A DNA stretch of 64,000 nt from Diadema setosum (Eukaryota > Echinodermata > Echinoidea > Diadematoida > Diadematidae). The first letter of the stretch is position 1. Each line of letters starts with the position of its first letter. The position numbers and the translations under genes were made by a program. Of the stretch, positions 1 through 11,312 are shown piece by piece. The stretch lies in assembly GCF_964275005.1 (NCBI RefSeq), contig NC_092689.1, positions 11,155,479 through 11,219,478 on the forward strand, in the 5' to 3' direction. A model generated the notes under the pieces. That model did not search any database. It had not been told where the DNA came from and saw nothing but the letters and a program-made list of their open reading frames with translations.

Positions 1-1
1 C

Positions 2-625
2 CAGATATTCACAGACTCTGAGCTCTTCGAATGCCTAGAAGATGGGTCCATAGGGCTGCCCCCGCCATGCCCTCTCCCTGGAGAAAATCAGCCTGATATT
101 CCCTACTTCATCCTGGGTGACGATGCTTTTGCCCTGAAGAGCTACATGATGAAGCCATACAGTAGAAGAGGGATGACAGATGAACAGAGGATCTACAACT
201 ACAGGATCTCAAGGGGGAGAAGAGTGGTGGAGAATGCCTTTGGCATCTTGGCCAACAGGTTCCGGTGCCTGTTGGGAACACTGGAACAGAAGGTAGATAA
301 CGTCAGAGATTTGGTGGAGACTGCTGTGGCGCTCCACAACCTGCTGAGGAAGAGGGTGGCGCTGGCAGCCAATGAGGTGGACCACGAAGATGAAGAGCAC
401 AACTTCGTACCAGGGGCCTGGAGAGATGGACCTCACTGGGAAGATGTTCCGCAACCACCTGCAAGGGGAATCTTGCTACTGTGGATGCCAGACATCAGAG
501 AGATCATGTCAGAGAATACTTCGTCTCTCCAGTGGGTGCTGTTGACTGGCAACAAAGAATGGCTGGGGTGGTACTTCCTGACTGAGTTAAAAAGGAGTGG
601 CTCAGATATCGTCAGAAGCAGATGA
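2..625 (+). CDS. PIF/Harbinger (HARBI1-like) transposase, C-terminal part
   Basis: The reading frame is open from the window edge to a TGA at 623-625, about 207 codons, so the N-terminus lies outside the window; the first internal ATG (146) is not the real start. Visible features fit the DDE nuclease of Harbinger/HARBI1 proteins (DDE_Tnp_4): GDDAF near codon 39 carries an expected catalytic Asp, and [18 protein letters not shown] near codons 66-82 carries the catalytic Glu (about codon 77) in the family signature. A hydrophobic VALHNLLRK helix follows. The product would cut and join transposon ends in the nucleus. No frameshift is seen in this half, so the copy could be intact, a domesticated gene, or a young element. 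Terminal repeats were not identified on the right. The family call is firm; whether it is a transposon or a host gene is open. Confidence 0.85.
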   Translation, partial: QIFTDSELFECLEDGSIGLPPPCPLPGENQPDIPYFILGDDAFALKSYMMKPYSRRGMTDEQRIYNYRISRGRRVVENAFGILANRFRCLLGTLEQKVDNVRDLVETAVALHNLLRKRVALAANEVDHEDEEHNFVPGAWRDGPHWEDVPQPPARGILLLWMPDIREIMSENTSSLQWVLLTGNKEWLGWYFLTELKRSGSDIVRSR

Positions 626-1235
626 TGAAGATAAAGACTTGCGTGTCTGGAAATAAGAACATCCTCCCATATGCACACTTTGTTTATTTTTAATATAAGT
701 TTGAAATAATTTTTGTATTATGTGTACTTGTAAAGATGTTATTATTATTATCGATGTTATTGTTGTTATGTATTTCATCTGCTTGTAAATAATATAAATA
801 TAGAATTCATTGATTTTTTTCCCCATGAAAAATCAGATAATACTGCTATTGTAAATCAGGAGTGAAAATTTAAAGAAATCAAGTTGCAGAATTTGAAATT
901 TAGATATGTGCGATAAAAGATCTGTAAAATACGCAATTTTTTGTTAAAATGATTATTACAAATTTTTATTACACAAATTGATTTTCTTACTAATAAAAAA
1001 AAATTGGTAAGAAAATCAATTTTATATGTGAGATAAATAACCCTTATTGTAACAAAGAAAATAAAACAAAGGAAATGAAATATAAAACATTATGAAATTT
1101 AAAAATGAAATATGATAAAAAAATAAATAGAAAAAAAAACTGTGAAAAACTCAGAATACTAAGTTTTCAACAGAGTTTTTCCATCTATTTTTTTTTATTC
1201 TATTGCCTTTTCTACTTTATTATGTTTTATACAGG
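626..1235. other. AT-rich 3' flank of the transposase
   Basis: This stretch has no gene. It is strongly A/T-rich and contains a small perfect hairpin (listed separately) and a second imperfect A/T-rich inverted repeat around 1125-1200. It may be the 3' part of the Harbinger element, but no terminal repeat was recognised. Confidence 0.5.
975..1022. repeat. short perfect A/T-rich hairpin
   Basis: Arms AAATTGATTTTCTTAC (975-990) and GTAAGAAAATCAATTT (1007-1022) are perfect reverse complements of 16 bp with a 16-nt loop. It could be a transposon subterminal structure or a tiny foldback insertion. Confidence 0.6.
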
Positions 1236-1500
1236 GTGTCTCTGTCACTGTCTGTTAAGCTTTCCTACGCTTTGAGCGAAACTTTGATAAGCTTTGTGAC
1301 GCTTTGATAAGCTGTAATACGCTCTTCCCACTTTACGCAATTCGTGACAGATCGCCTCAAATTTTTAAACAGTTTAAAATTTTTGGGCGCTCTTGCCGAA
1401 TGTCCCGAATTGCTGAAAGCTTTCTCACGCTCTATTACGGTCGTTACGCTTTGCCGCCGCTTTGCTCGCCGATTTAATTCGCCATCTATTCGGCGTCGGT
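1236..1500. repeat. segment with repeated ACGCTTTGATAAGC-like motifs
   Basis: A more G/C-rich island in A/T-rich surroundings. GCTTTGATAAGC and close variants recur several times between 1259 and 1325, followed by more GCTTT/CGCTTT words to about 1470. It is open on both strands for 90-145 codons, but the protein is repetitive in composition and unrecognised. I read it as repeat-derived, family unknown. Confidence 0.35.
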
Positions 1501-1849
1501 GTGAACTAGATATTACAATGTTTGAAATAATCCATAAAAACAGATGGAAGTTTATTGTGAATAAACTTATACATAAAAATTCCAGTCTTATACAAAACCA
1601 AATCAGACAGAGATAAGACGCCGAGGCGTCGAAATAGATCATGTGTATGCGCACGATAATGTGAGCCATTACAAGACGAATAACCTGCTTCTGTAACACC
1701 ACTAGTCTCTTTAAAAGGTAGGCAGATGCACGACCCTATATGAGGTTACAGTAGTTATAGTAAGGTAATATAGTGGTGTTGTACAGTGCATGCAGGGCAT
1801 TTAATGGTAAACATAGTACGTAGCTTATGCATAACACCAATATTCATGC

Positions 1850-2140
1850 TTATCTTGCGGGAAATATATTGTATATGACTTGCGCTTTTGATTATAGACC
1901 TCATATCTATTAGACAGTTGTAATTAAAGGTTGCAGCAAAAACGCAACAAGGGTGGCGAAATAACACACTGCAGTTGAACATAAAATTGTGACGAAGTGA
2001 CATTAAGAAACGTTTTGCTTAGTTTAGGCATCACTTTGATATAGTTGCATGGAGTTAGATGCTTAATGTTCCATAAAAGTTCTTTATTTTCCGGAGAGAT
2101 GCAATATCGAAAGTGGGCTTACATACATAAAGGGGTTCAA
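1850..2140. repeat. diverged copy of the ~380-bp tandem family
   Basis: It shares long blocks with 2960-3240 and 3360-3640: a stretch around GCAGTTGAACATAAA, then GTGACGAAGTGA, ACGTTTTGCTTAGTTTAG and a 'gcatggagtt' block in the same order. It is separated from the tandem copies by a LINE 3' end at about 2143-2420. Confidence 0.6.
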
Positions 2141-2142
2141 CT

Positions 2143-2420
2143 TTTTTCAACTTTCAACTTTATTTTCACCTCCATCAAAATGAACAAAGAAATTTATTTA
2201 CATTGCATATACACGGGATATTTGTGATATAGAACAAAATTTGAAAAGGTACATAAGAAAATTATGAAAATGAAAAGTAGATGTGATTACATCTTTGTTA
2301 AATACATAAAGCGTATAATACAAGTCAACTAAGGATGAGGATGGAAGTGGAGGGTCCCACTAAGAAGCAAAGCTTGTACGATATGGGACCCTCAGAAAAA
2401 TACACAAAACATCAATATAA
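2143..2420 (-). mobile_element. LINE 3' end, minus strand
   Basis: Read on the minus strand, this has a hairpin with arms GAGGGTCCCA / TGGGACCCTC (2350-2359 and 2384-2393), about 200 bp of A/T-rich sequence, and then a terminal tail of short GAAAGTTGAA-type repeats near 2143-2165. That layout is typical of CR1/L2-type non-LTR retrotransposon 3' UTRs. No ORF remains. The hairpin recurs at 5028-5072, also on the minus strand. Confidence 0.45.
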
Positions 2421-2859
2421 AACACAATAAACGAACCGATGTCAACTGACATCAAAATGATTGGGAAGAGGAAAAAGAGAGAAAAGGAAAGGAAAGCAAA
2501 AGAGGAAAAAAAGAGGAAAAAAAGGGAGAAAAAAGAGGGAACTACAGCATGTGCCATCGTGGACGCAAGCAATCTGGATTTCATAATGTAAAATAAGTGA
2601 TAAAATACAAGCTGGATTGAATGTAATGCAAAACATTTTTTATACGTAGTTATGTTGGTAAGAATGCAGGAGAAAAAAAAAAACACATCGTTATATTTAG
2701 AACACAAACAGGGACATAGTTTAATAGAAGGACTTATGTAAAAAAGAATGATGACTTGACTGAGATGATAAAGGGAAACTAACTCTGTTGGATGTTATAA
2801 AGTTTCAATAAAAATGATTTTAATTTATTCTTAAAGGAATTCAGAGATTGAGCTGTAGT

Positions 2860-3750
2860 AATGATTGAACGTCAGTTGTGACGAAAAGAGGCGGCAATTG
2901 TATCGAAAGCGCTTAGTTCCGCGAAAAGCTTTCCTCGTACTTTACATTGATACTTCAATTTTGTTACAATTGAATCATGTTCAAGTGCCTTGCGTTTTTT
3001 GTTGGAGACCTCAAATCTATTAGATGTAAATAAAGGTTGACGCAAAAAACGCGGCAGGAGTGGAGAAATCACACACGGCAGTTGAACATAAAATTGTGAC
3101 GAAGTGAAGTTAAGAAACGTTTTGCTTAGTTTAGACATCGCTTTGGTATGGCTGCATGGAGTTGTATAATTATCAATGCTCCTTAACACAGGCATTCTTT
3201 TCCGCAGAGATCCAATATACAGTCTAGTTTTTACGTACAAAACGGCGTTAAACGGTGGCAAGGGTGACGAAATCGCTGAATTTCGCGAAATGCTGTCGTT
3301 ATAGATTTCATTAAAAACACCAATTTCGTTACAATTGAATGCATCTCCATGTGCTTTATGATGATTATCTTCTAGTGACTTGCACTTTTGATTAGAGAGC
3401 TCAAATCTATCGGACAGTTGTAAATAAAGGTTGGCGCAAAAAAAAAAAAAGCGGCAATTGTGGTAAAATCATATACAGCAGTTGAACATAAAGGTGACGA
3501 AATGAAATTATACGATTTGCTTACACTTAAGAGTCACTTCAATAGAAATAGTAGTTGAATTCTATCAATGCTCCATAACACAAACGTTTTTGTCCGCAGA
3601 GATGGAATATGAAATTGAGGGCTTACGTACATAACGGAGTTAAACGTCAGTGGTGACGAAAAGGGGCGGGAAGCGTGACGAAATAACTGAATTTCGCGAA
3701 ATCCTTTCGTTATATATTACACTAAAACACCAATTTCGTTACAATTCTTT
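2860..3750. repeat. tandem repeat, ~380-bp unit, about 2.3 copies
   Basis: Homologous blocks start near 2872, 3245 and 3637: a 'gttaaacg..gtgacgaaa' block, then TTTCGCGAAAT and CACCAATTTCGTTACAATT. The spacing is about 373 and 392 bp, and the copies are diverged. An isolated copy lies at 1850-2140. No coding potential. Confidence 0.65.
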
Positions 3751-3789
3751 GGAATGAAAAGAATTTTGGAAAAGAATTTTGCAAAAAGA

Positions 3790-4625
3790 ATGAAAAGAAT
3801 TTTGGAATGAAAATATACATTCCCAGAAGCTGTTACCCGCAAATTTTTATCATTATATCTCACAAACAATGACGCTCAAAAAAAGAAGATATCATGTCAA
3901 TCTCCTCATCTCGAAGAGATAAATAATGAATTTGCACAAAATTATTGAAAGTCTCGTTATAATTACAAATATGTAAGAAATGTCTACAGCCTCTCTTTTC
4001 ATATGACCCATACAATTATGTAATATAAATCTGGCGGAGATGACCGTTTCACTTCAAACAACTTAAGAATACTGGAATCAAAATATACATTCCCAGATGC
4101 TGTCACCCGCAAAACGTTATAATCATAGACCTATCATGCCCCCAAACAAGGACTCTCAAGAAACAGAAGAAGGTATCTTGTCAATCTCCCCCTCTCGAAG
4201 AGATAGCCCATAGGTAATAAATTCGCGCATATAAAGTCTCATTAATATCATAAATATGTAAGAAATGTCTACAGCCTCTGTTGTTATATGACCCATATGC
4301 AGTATAAATCTGGTGGATATGATGGTTTCACTTCAAACAACTTAAGAATTTTGGAATAAGAATATACATTCCCAGAAGCTGTCACCCGCAAAATTTTATC
4401 ATTATACTTCACAAACAAGGACTCTCAGGAAACAGGAGAAGATATGTCAATCTCCTCATCTCGATTACCCGAGCTAAATAATGAATTCGCTCAAATGAAA
4501 GTCTCATCATTATTACACGTCTATAGCCACTCTTGAACTGTATATTTTACCAATATTGTTATGTAATATCAATCCGGCGGGGTTGATGATTTCAATTCAG
4601 ACAACTTCCGAATTTTAGAATAAAG
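3790..4625. repeat. tandem repeat, ~275-bp unit, three copies
   Basis: Three head-to-tail units begin near 3801, 4070 and 4348, each with ATATACATTCCCAGA-GCTGT-ACCCGCAAA, then AGATATC/TGTCAATCTCC, a 'tctcgaagagat' block and TCTACAGCC. The copies differ by scattered substitutions and small indels, so the array is old. It directly follows the ~380-bp tandem family. Confidence 0.75.
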
Positions 4626-4804
4626 ATGATGAATACGTGATATAGTATACACGCCAGCCTTTAATGTAGACGTACTTGGTGCAATATAATTATCTGGATT
4701 ACCTGGAACAAGATTTTTCAAAAGGTTGGCGAGCTAGTCTGTAAATTACAACATTATGTGCCATGAAAGGTGTTATTCATGATAATCCTTATTTTTTTTT
4801 TTTT
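4626..4804. other. anonymous spacer
   Basis: Short A/T-rich stretch ending in a poly-T run. Nothing recognised. Confidence 0.4.
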
Positions 4805-5080
4805 TTTGCACATGTTCTAGTTCAAGTACAAGTTCGAATTTATTCGTTTTTCCACAATAAAGTAATATAAACATAAATCTCACTTTCTTTAGTGACAGAA
4901 AAAATGCATGTAAATTTGTACAAAGAAAACAACAATAATGGGAAAAACTAACAGTATCAATACATTGCAATTGTTGCAGAGGTAACGAAAATGAAAGAAT
5001 TGTGAATATGCACTGTGTGAAAAAACGGAGGGACCCACTAAAAAGACAATGCTTGTAGAGTGTGGGCCCCTCTTGTATTA
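4805..5080 (-). mobile_element. second LINE 3' end, minus strand
   Basis: The hairpin arms GAGGGACCCAC (5028-5038) and GTGGGCCCCTC (5062-5072) differ by one base from perfect pairing. Their loop matches the 2350-2393 hairpin around an AATGCTTGTA/AAGCTTGTA core. About 220 bp further along the minus strand the sequence ends in A-rich tail words (AATAAATTCGAAC) and poly-A near 4805. It is the same layout as 2143-2420, hence probably the same LINE family. Confidence 0.45.
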
Positions 5081-5532
5081 AAAACTCGATGCAAAATTTG
5101 ACTGAAAATAGCAACAAAGCAGCACGAAAAGTTTGGCATAAAAAGTTTAGCAGCCCACTAAGAGACAGACGGACAAACAGTTACACAAAAAACAATAACA
5201 AACAAAATAATGAGCATGAGACAAGACTGGGACAGCAACAAGACTACTTATAGGAAAGAAAACTGACTTGACGACACGACAGGAAACAAGACTATAGCGC
5301 GACGAAGAGGTAACAAAACAGACAGGAATTTGCATCAGAGACAACGATCCTCGGAGGTTTGAGGAAGAAAGAGAAGAAGAAGAAGAAAAGAAGAATATAC
5401 AACAAACCCTTCAACTGCGAGGTATTTAAAGAAGATCTTATTATAATCAAAGCTTAAGCAAAAGTAACAATAATAAAACAATAAAAAGAACTGCAATAAA
5501 GATTTTGCGGACGGGTAACAAAATAAGCCTAT
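5081..5532. other. A-rich anonymous DNA
   Basis: Purine-rich, low-complexity sequence (5350-5400 is GAAGAAGAA-like). The small ORFs here are compositional. No gene or element recognised. Confidence 0.4.
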
Positions 5533-7770
5533 GGGCAATTCCACGATAAAGTAGACATGACCATCAAATTTTTAAAATAGTCAAATCTCATTCATTTTGG
5601 TATCAAATGAAAGCCCAAGGACTGAATTTTTCATATTTGACCATCTTGTTAAAAAATTACATCATTTACTTTGCTAAATATGTGCATAAAATCAGCATAA
5701 TTAAATTTGACATAATAATCTGAAAAATATAATGAAGTTAAATGAATGTAGCATGAGAAAATGAAAAAGGAGGTAAAACTTTGCCTTTGTTTTCAGAGTT
5801 TAAGGGTTGAACATCATTACCAAATCATCAAAGTGCAAGATTTTCTATGTGTTAAGCTTCACCGAACATCGCAAATACGATCATCAATAATGTCACGGTG
5901 TTACGGTAAAAACTGATGTTTTTAGTATTGTTTGAAAATTACAAACACAAAAGGGTTTATTTTGATAGCCCAAATCATGACCACATATAGCTACCATATA
6001 CAAGTACTAAAATGATGGTAACTCATTTTGTTAATTAATTAAAGCTGATTAAAATCTGTCACGGTGTTACAGTAACTGTAACACCGTGACTATAACACCG
6101 TGACTTGCATTGCAATAACACAGGACACATACCAGATTACACATGATAATTAACTGTTGAAGTGACCATCTGATTTCTCTGTCACATTTACTCAAAGGAT
6201 AGAGGTTTTTCAAGGATTGTTCATAACAGATGGGTCAAGCTATATCCACAAAGATTATCCCTTGTACTGTTGCCAGCATCATGCAATTTTAACCCTTTCT
6301 GTGCCAAAAATCGAGAACTGTGTTTACAATGCAGTGGGGTTTGATATGCCAATCAACACTCAGAGCACATGGTGGGTTAAAATGGAAGCAATCCACTCAC
6401 AGTATGCCACCTACCAGATTCATAACTATCCAGAGCAAACATTTCTGAAGGTTTTGAACTTTTAATTACGGTAAAGGCAACAGTTTCAGTTGAGTTGATA
6501 CTCTTTAATATTTTTATCATAATTGACCATTCTATCACATGGTTTGACTCTTCTTTTGTAGACTCAAATGTGTTCCTAACATGATAAACAGTCTGAAATC
6601 TTGCTGCAGCTTCCCTGGTATCGTAAAGAATTACTTAGGGCATACTGAAGCTAGATTGATGAGTCCACCAAAAGTTAATCTCACTGGAATACTACTTTCC
6701 TGTGCATGGTGCTGTGCACAATCTTACAAGTTTCACCATTAAAAGAGCCACATTCACTAGGATTTATGTATGAATGAGAATTTGCATTGTAATCATTTTT
6801 ATGTACATAAGTTAATTTTCCAGTACATCTTTGAAAAAGAAGAATAATTATGGTACATTTTGTACCACACAAATTGCTTGAATGATTCTTTTATTGCTAC
6901 TGAAATTGCTAAGTGGGTTCACCTGGCTTTGTGACCAAAGGTATTTAAATCAAAGTTTCAAATTTGTATGTGATCTTTAAATATACAAATTGGACTTTTA
7001 AAGAGTAATTGTAAACCCGAAAGTTCACTCAGAAATATTCAACAAGCTTTCAATGATGATAGAGTGAATTTATTGTGTCTCAAAACATAAAGTACATTTT
7101 ACTGAAAGAGCAGTGTTCCTGACTGTAACGTGTACAAACGTATATGATATGTCACGGCGTTACAGTGCAAAGTTTTTCTTTACTTTGTTGTTTTTGTTAA
7201 TCTGTTATGATTTCAATAATTTTCTGTTTTATCTGGAAGTGTTATACTGTGATGTCAAACATTCATTCATCATGAATCATCATTTCATTCCACCTAATGG
7301 AGAAACACTATGAGCTGAAAGTAAGACAACAGGATTCTCCATAGGTTTTCTACACACATTTCAGAGGTCACGGTGTTATGGTGCACTTATTTAAAATCTA
7401 TGTCATAGTTTTCCTGTCAATTGATTCTTTAATAAAATTTTACTTCATTATTATCATTGAGTCTCTAGTACATCCAATGAACACATCCACTTATCAAAAT
7501 GTTCATTAACTTCACAGAGTTTTGTCAGTAAACAAAGTGCACAAAAACCCATGTCCATTTTGCGTCACGGTGTTACAGTGGTAATTAATCGTGCATAACT
7601 CTTTTACCACAGCAGTTTTTCTTCCTTTCTTTTGTTTTCAAAATTGCTTATGACGATATGCATAGATACACAATAAATTTTTTTTTTCAAGTGTTACATT
7701 TTGATTATTATTTACATTTGATCAATGAAATTATACTCAAAAGTGTCACGGTGTTATCGTGGAATTGCCC
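5533..7770. mobile_element. DNA transposon, 17-bp perfect terminal inverted repeats
   Basis: GGGCAATTCCACGATAA opens the element at 5533-5549 and its exact reverse complement closes it at 7754-7770. One base further out, TA occurs on both sides (5530-5531 and 7772-7773), compatible with a TA target duplication but too short to prove it. Inside, the motif TGTCACGGTGTTAC recurs at about 5891, 6057, 7150, 7367, 7564 and 7744; the last runs into the right terminal repeat. Inverted copies sit at 6075-6090 and 6091-6104. No transposase ORF survives; the best ORF (6217-6465, 82 codons) is unrecognised. I infer a non-autonomous element of about 2.24 kb; the superfamily is unknown. Confidence 0.75.
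6058..6104. repeat. inverted pair of the CACCGTGAC motif
   Basis: GTCACGGTGTTACAGT (6058-6073) is followed after one base by its exact reverse complement (6075-6090) and then by a second inverted copy TATAACACCGTGAC (6091-6104). It may be a transposase-binding cluster or a hairpin within the 5533-7770 element. Confidence 0.75.
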
Positions 7771-8331
7771 CTAAGAACTAATCTGATTCTGGGGGTCGTC
7801 ATTATATAGGATTGCAAAAGAAAAAAACTTCAATCTCCTTTTAATTAATGAAGTATATAGAAGGAGCGGATTTTATATCGTGGTTCAGGGAATTCCAATA
7901 ATTAGATCCAGTGTAAATAAGTGTATTCTTTGCTAGAATCGTTCGAAGAAGTGGTAAATGAAACTCGTTAGAATGTAGTTAGGACCACTGCTATCACTTG
8001 CTTTTACGAAAGAAAGTTTGGACACTGTTTTTAATGTTTATTTCTATTTCAGCCGTAACTGGGGGCTTCAGTAGGCCTTTATATCTAACAGTAAATTTAG
8101 TCAATAATGCACTGATATAGCAACGCACCTTACTCTCGATACTGCGTAAACCCGTTGAATCATCCTTTCTTCTTACGCTGGAAGCCCCCCAGTTACGACC
8201 GACATATTGGTTACAGTGTTTAAAACAATATACTTAATTATAGTTCCATCCTGTAAAATGCACAGCAAAGACAGCAAGGGTGAAAAGTTTTGAAGCCAAA
8301 ACACCATATGGCAAAACTACATAGAGAGCTA
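7771..8331. other. anonymous spacer between two transposons
   Basis: An imperfect inverted pair is visible: 'cagccgtaactgggggctt' near 8050 and 'aagccccccagttacgacc' near 8181. That is about 150 bp of foldback, possibly a small MITE. No gene. Confidence 0.4.
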
Positions 8332-10473
8332 TGTAACGTCAGTGGCGTATCTAGGGAAAACGGCGCCAGGGGCAAGCACGAAAATTGCGGTCCCTAATTT
8401 CTGAAAAAGTGTCCAACCCCAACCCATCCCGGTAGGGACTTTAAACAAAGTCCACACGATGCTTTTTCAAGCACTTAAAAAGGATCTTTTGAGGGTGATT
8501 TAAATGTAATGAATTTTGATAGATTTTGGCGAGCGAGCGCAGCGAGCGAGCCGAAAATTTTTGTATTTCAGCTTACAAAACATGGAATTCTTGTCATTTT
8601 TTGCTTACCAAATCTTACAATTCTAATCAAGATATTATAGTGACAGCCTTATAGATATCGATTTATACCAAAAAACTGAGGACTTTAAAAAATACTCTAA
8701 ATTAGTGCGCGCGAGTGAGCTGAAATTTGTAAATGTCCTCGTCATCATCACGTAATGTTCTTATCTTTTTTTTAATATAAATTTTGGCGAGCGAGCGCAG
8801 CGAGCGAGCCGAAAATTTTTGTATTTCAGCTTACAAAACATGGAATTCTTGTCATTTTTTGCTTATCAAATCTCACAATTATAGTGACGACCTTATAGAT
8901 AACGATTTATACCAACTGAGGACTTGAAAAAATACTCTAAATTAGTACGAGCGAGTGAGCCGAAATTTGTATATTTCTGCGTCATCATTACGTTTTTTTC
9001 TTATCTTTTTTGATTTTTTTTTGCGCCCCCCTCCCCCGTATGTTCGAAACCGTTGGCGTCCTCTTGTGATCCAATCGCCGATCGCTTCAGAACGAATGAA
9101 ATTGCAATCGCTGCTCCGTGTAACATTTTTCCTGCTAAATATAAAATGACATGAGTGAACACAATAGACATTATCATTTTGTCCGCGTCATCGTCACGTT
9201 TTGTTATCTTCTTCTCTTTTTTTTTATACAAATTTTTGCGAGCGAGCGCAACGAGCGAGCCGAAAATTTTTGTATTTCAGCATACAAATCATTAAACTCT
9301 TGTCATTTTTTGCTTATTAAATCTTACAATTCTAATCAAGATATAGTGACGGCCTCATAGATAACGATTTATACCAACAAACTGAGGACTTGAAAAAAAT
9401 ACTCTAAATTAGTACGAGCGAGTGAGCCGAAATTTGTATATTTCCGCGTCATCATTACGTTTTGTTCTTATCTTGTTTGATTTGATGTTGTTGTTTTTTG
9501 CGCCCCCCCCCCCCCCGTATGGTCGAAACCGTTGACGCCCTCTTTTGATCTAATTGGCGATCGCTTCAGAACGAATGAAATAAGCCAGTTCGGAGTTCCA
9601 CTTTGCGCATGAGCAGAAACAAGGTCATTCGGACCAGCAGGCATGTTGGTTTTTAAATTTACTGGGATAAGCATCTGTCATGTAATTATTATTCATGTAA
9701 TCCTTATAAATGCCGCTTGCCAGCACATCCACCTGACAGCAAAAGTGGTATTTGGCAATATCAGTTTAAGAGATTGTCAATACATCCAATGCAAAATAAT
9801 GAAATGGGTGCTTTCTCAAGTGTGAATTGACAGATCATTCTGCTCATCTGGTCTACGCAAGTTTATTCTTTGTTTGAACGGGATTGATGAATCCATAAAT
9901 TGTTACTTAAAGCCACAGTATGCATTATGTCGCTCTGAAAACGAGTGAAGTGCCCCTAACCAACTGAGAAAAAAGAAAGGTCATTCGTACCAATGTGCCC
10001 ATGAGCTAACTCAGAACTGGCTTATTGCAGCCGCTGCTCCGTGAAACATTTTGCCTGCTAAATATAAAATGACATGTGTGAACACAATAGACACTGTCAT
10101 TTGTCATCATCACGTTTTGTTCTTACCTTACTTTGGCGAGCGAGCGCAGCAAGCGAGCCGAAAAGTTTTGTATGTCAGGTCACAGAACATGGAATTTTTG
10201 TGTGAACACAATAAACATTGTAATTTTGTCCGCGTCATCATCATGTTTTGTTTTTATCTTGTTTGATTTGGTTTTCTGCCCCCCCCCCCCCCAACCATTC
10301 TCCCTCCCTCTTCCGGGCGAGTTTTTTCTTTTCTTTTCTTTTTCTTCTTCTTTTCTTTTTTTTTTTCTTCTTCGTTTTTTTTCTCGTTTTTTAATTTGCG
10401 CCCCCAAGGAGTGGCGCCCGGGGCACGTGCCCCCCTTGCCCCCCCCCCCCTAGATACGCCACTAGTGTAACGT
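8332..10473. mobile_element. non-autonomous hAT-like element with 8-bp target duplication
   Basis: The element at 8340-10465 starts CAGTGGCGTATCTAGGG and ends with the near-complement CCTAGATACGCCACTAG. It is flanked by an exact 8-bp duplication TGTAACGT (8332-8339 and 10466-10473). The CAGTGGCG terminus and 8-bp duplication are the hallmarks of hAT transposons. The interior (2.1 kb) has no transposase. It holds four diverged units carrying GCGAGCGAGCGCAGCGAGC (near 8529, 8786, 9239, 10135), each followed by a 'cgaaaatttttgtatttcagc' block, plus C-rich runs near 9030, 9510, 10280 and 10440. Translations rich in SER/ERA are products of this repeat, not proteins. Confidence 0.9.
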
Positions 10474-10828
10474 GTATTATGACTTGTAGGGCCTACAGGA
10501 ATTGCTGCTAGCCCGGCAAGAGAAAATTCCAGACTAGGCAAATTATCGAAGTAACGCTCATATCAAAGTGGATAAGATATTCGAAGGAAAACAGAAACGA
10601 TTATCATGATAGTTTCTAACAGTACCACAGATCCAGGTCTAAAACGTACTGGAACTAATACTAGATCTAAGTTACAAATGTACATGTAAAGTATTAGTTA
10701 TTATTAGTAATAATAGACTAGAACCCATCTGTCTGTAACACTGACAGACGTATCAAAACAATAATGTGTTGCGATGTTGTTTACATACGTAAAATCTATA
10801 TTATCAACCAGTGTGTGGATTCTCTTAC

Positions 10829-10973
10829 CTTCCTCTTCTTCTTCCGGCAACTGCAAACGAAACTCTACAACTGCAGGATATTGACACTGACAGCACCTAC
10901 CACGACATGATGACGACTTGTAGTTGTAGTGGGGGTATATAGTGACATGGTCCCTTATACAAGTTATAGTCAA
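10829..10973 (-). other. candidate first or internal exon, minus strand
   Basis: Read on the minus strand, an open frame ends in a Glu-rich stretch (EFRLQLPEEEEE) exactly at a strong splice donor, AG|GTAAGAG (GT at 10828-10827). Upstream, at 11090-11180, the sequence becomes CpG-rich with several CG-containing palindromes, as a promoter might. I do not recognise the peptide and no partner exon was found, so this could be chance. Confidence 0.25.
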
Positions 10974-11250
10974 CGACAGTTCCCGCTAAGCAGTGAAAAG
11001 CCTCCTTGTTTATAGCGATAAAAGAAAATCAATGTGCCTATGAAAGCATGACAAGAAATGCATACTACGAAGTGACTTTTACACATCTGCCACGTACTTC
11101 GCGCGGAGTACTTATGCCGTGCGGAGCTGTTCGTACGAATAGACGGACGGATCGAAGTCCGTGCATGATTTCTTCAGCACAAGGTCGGAAGAGAGGAAAA
11201 GTTATGGCACACACACATTCGCCTGTATCATGGAGCTCCATGGCTGTATC

Positions 11251-11277
11251 CAGGGAGGTGAGACTCTCACCTCCCTG
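11251..11277. repeat. dispersed palindrome, copy 1
   Basis: CAGGGAGGTGAGA and its exact reverse complement TCTCACCTCCCTG are separated by one base. A second copy with the same outer 11 bp lies 51 kb away at 62159-62184. Confidence 0.85.
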
Positions 11278-11312
11278 CTGTATCTAGGGTCAGGTCTAGT
11301 TTGCAGGCACAA

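Noticed and set aside
1265..1702. 145-codon minus-strand ORF
   Set aside because: It overlaps the repeated GCTTTGATAAGC block and has low-complexity parts; no family features.
8955..10541. ORFs containing SER/ERA and poly-Pro stretches
   Set aside because: They track the GAGC-rich repeat units and C runs of a non-autonomous hAT element. The same peptides recur at 34-35 kb in other contexts.
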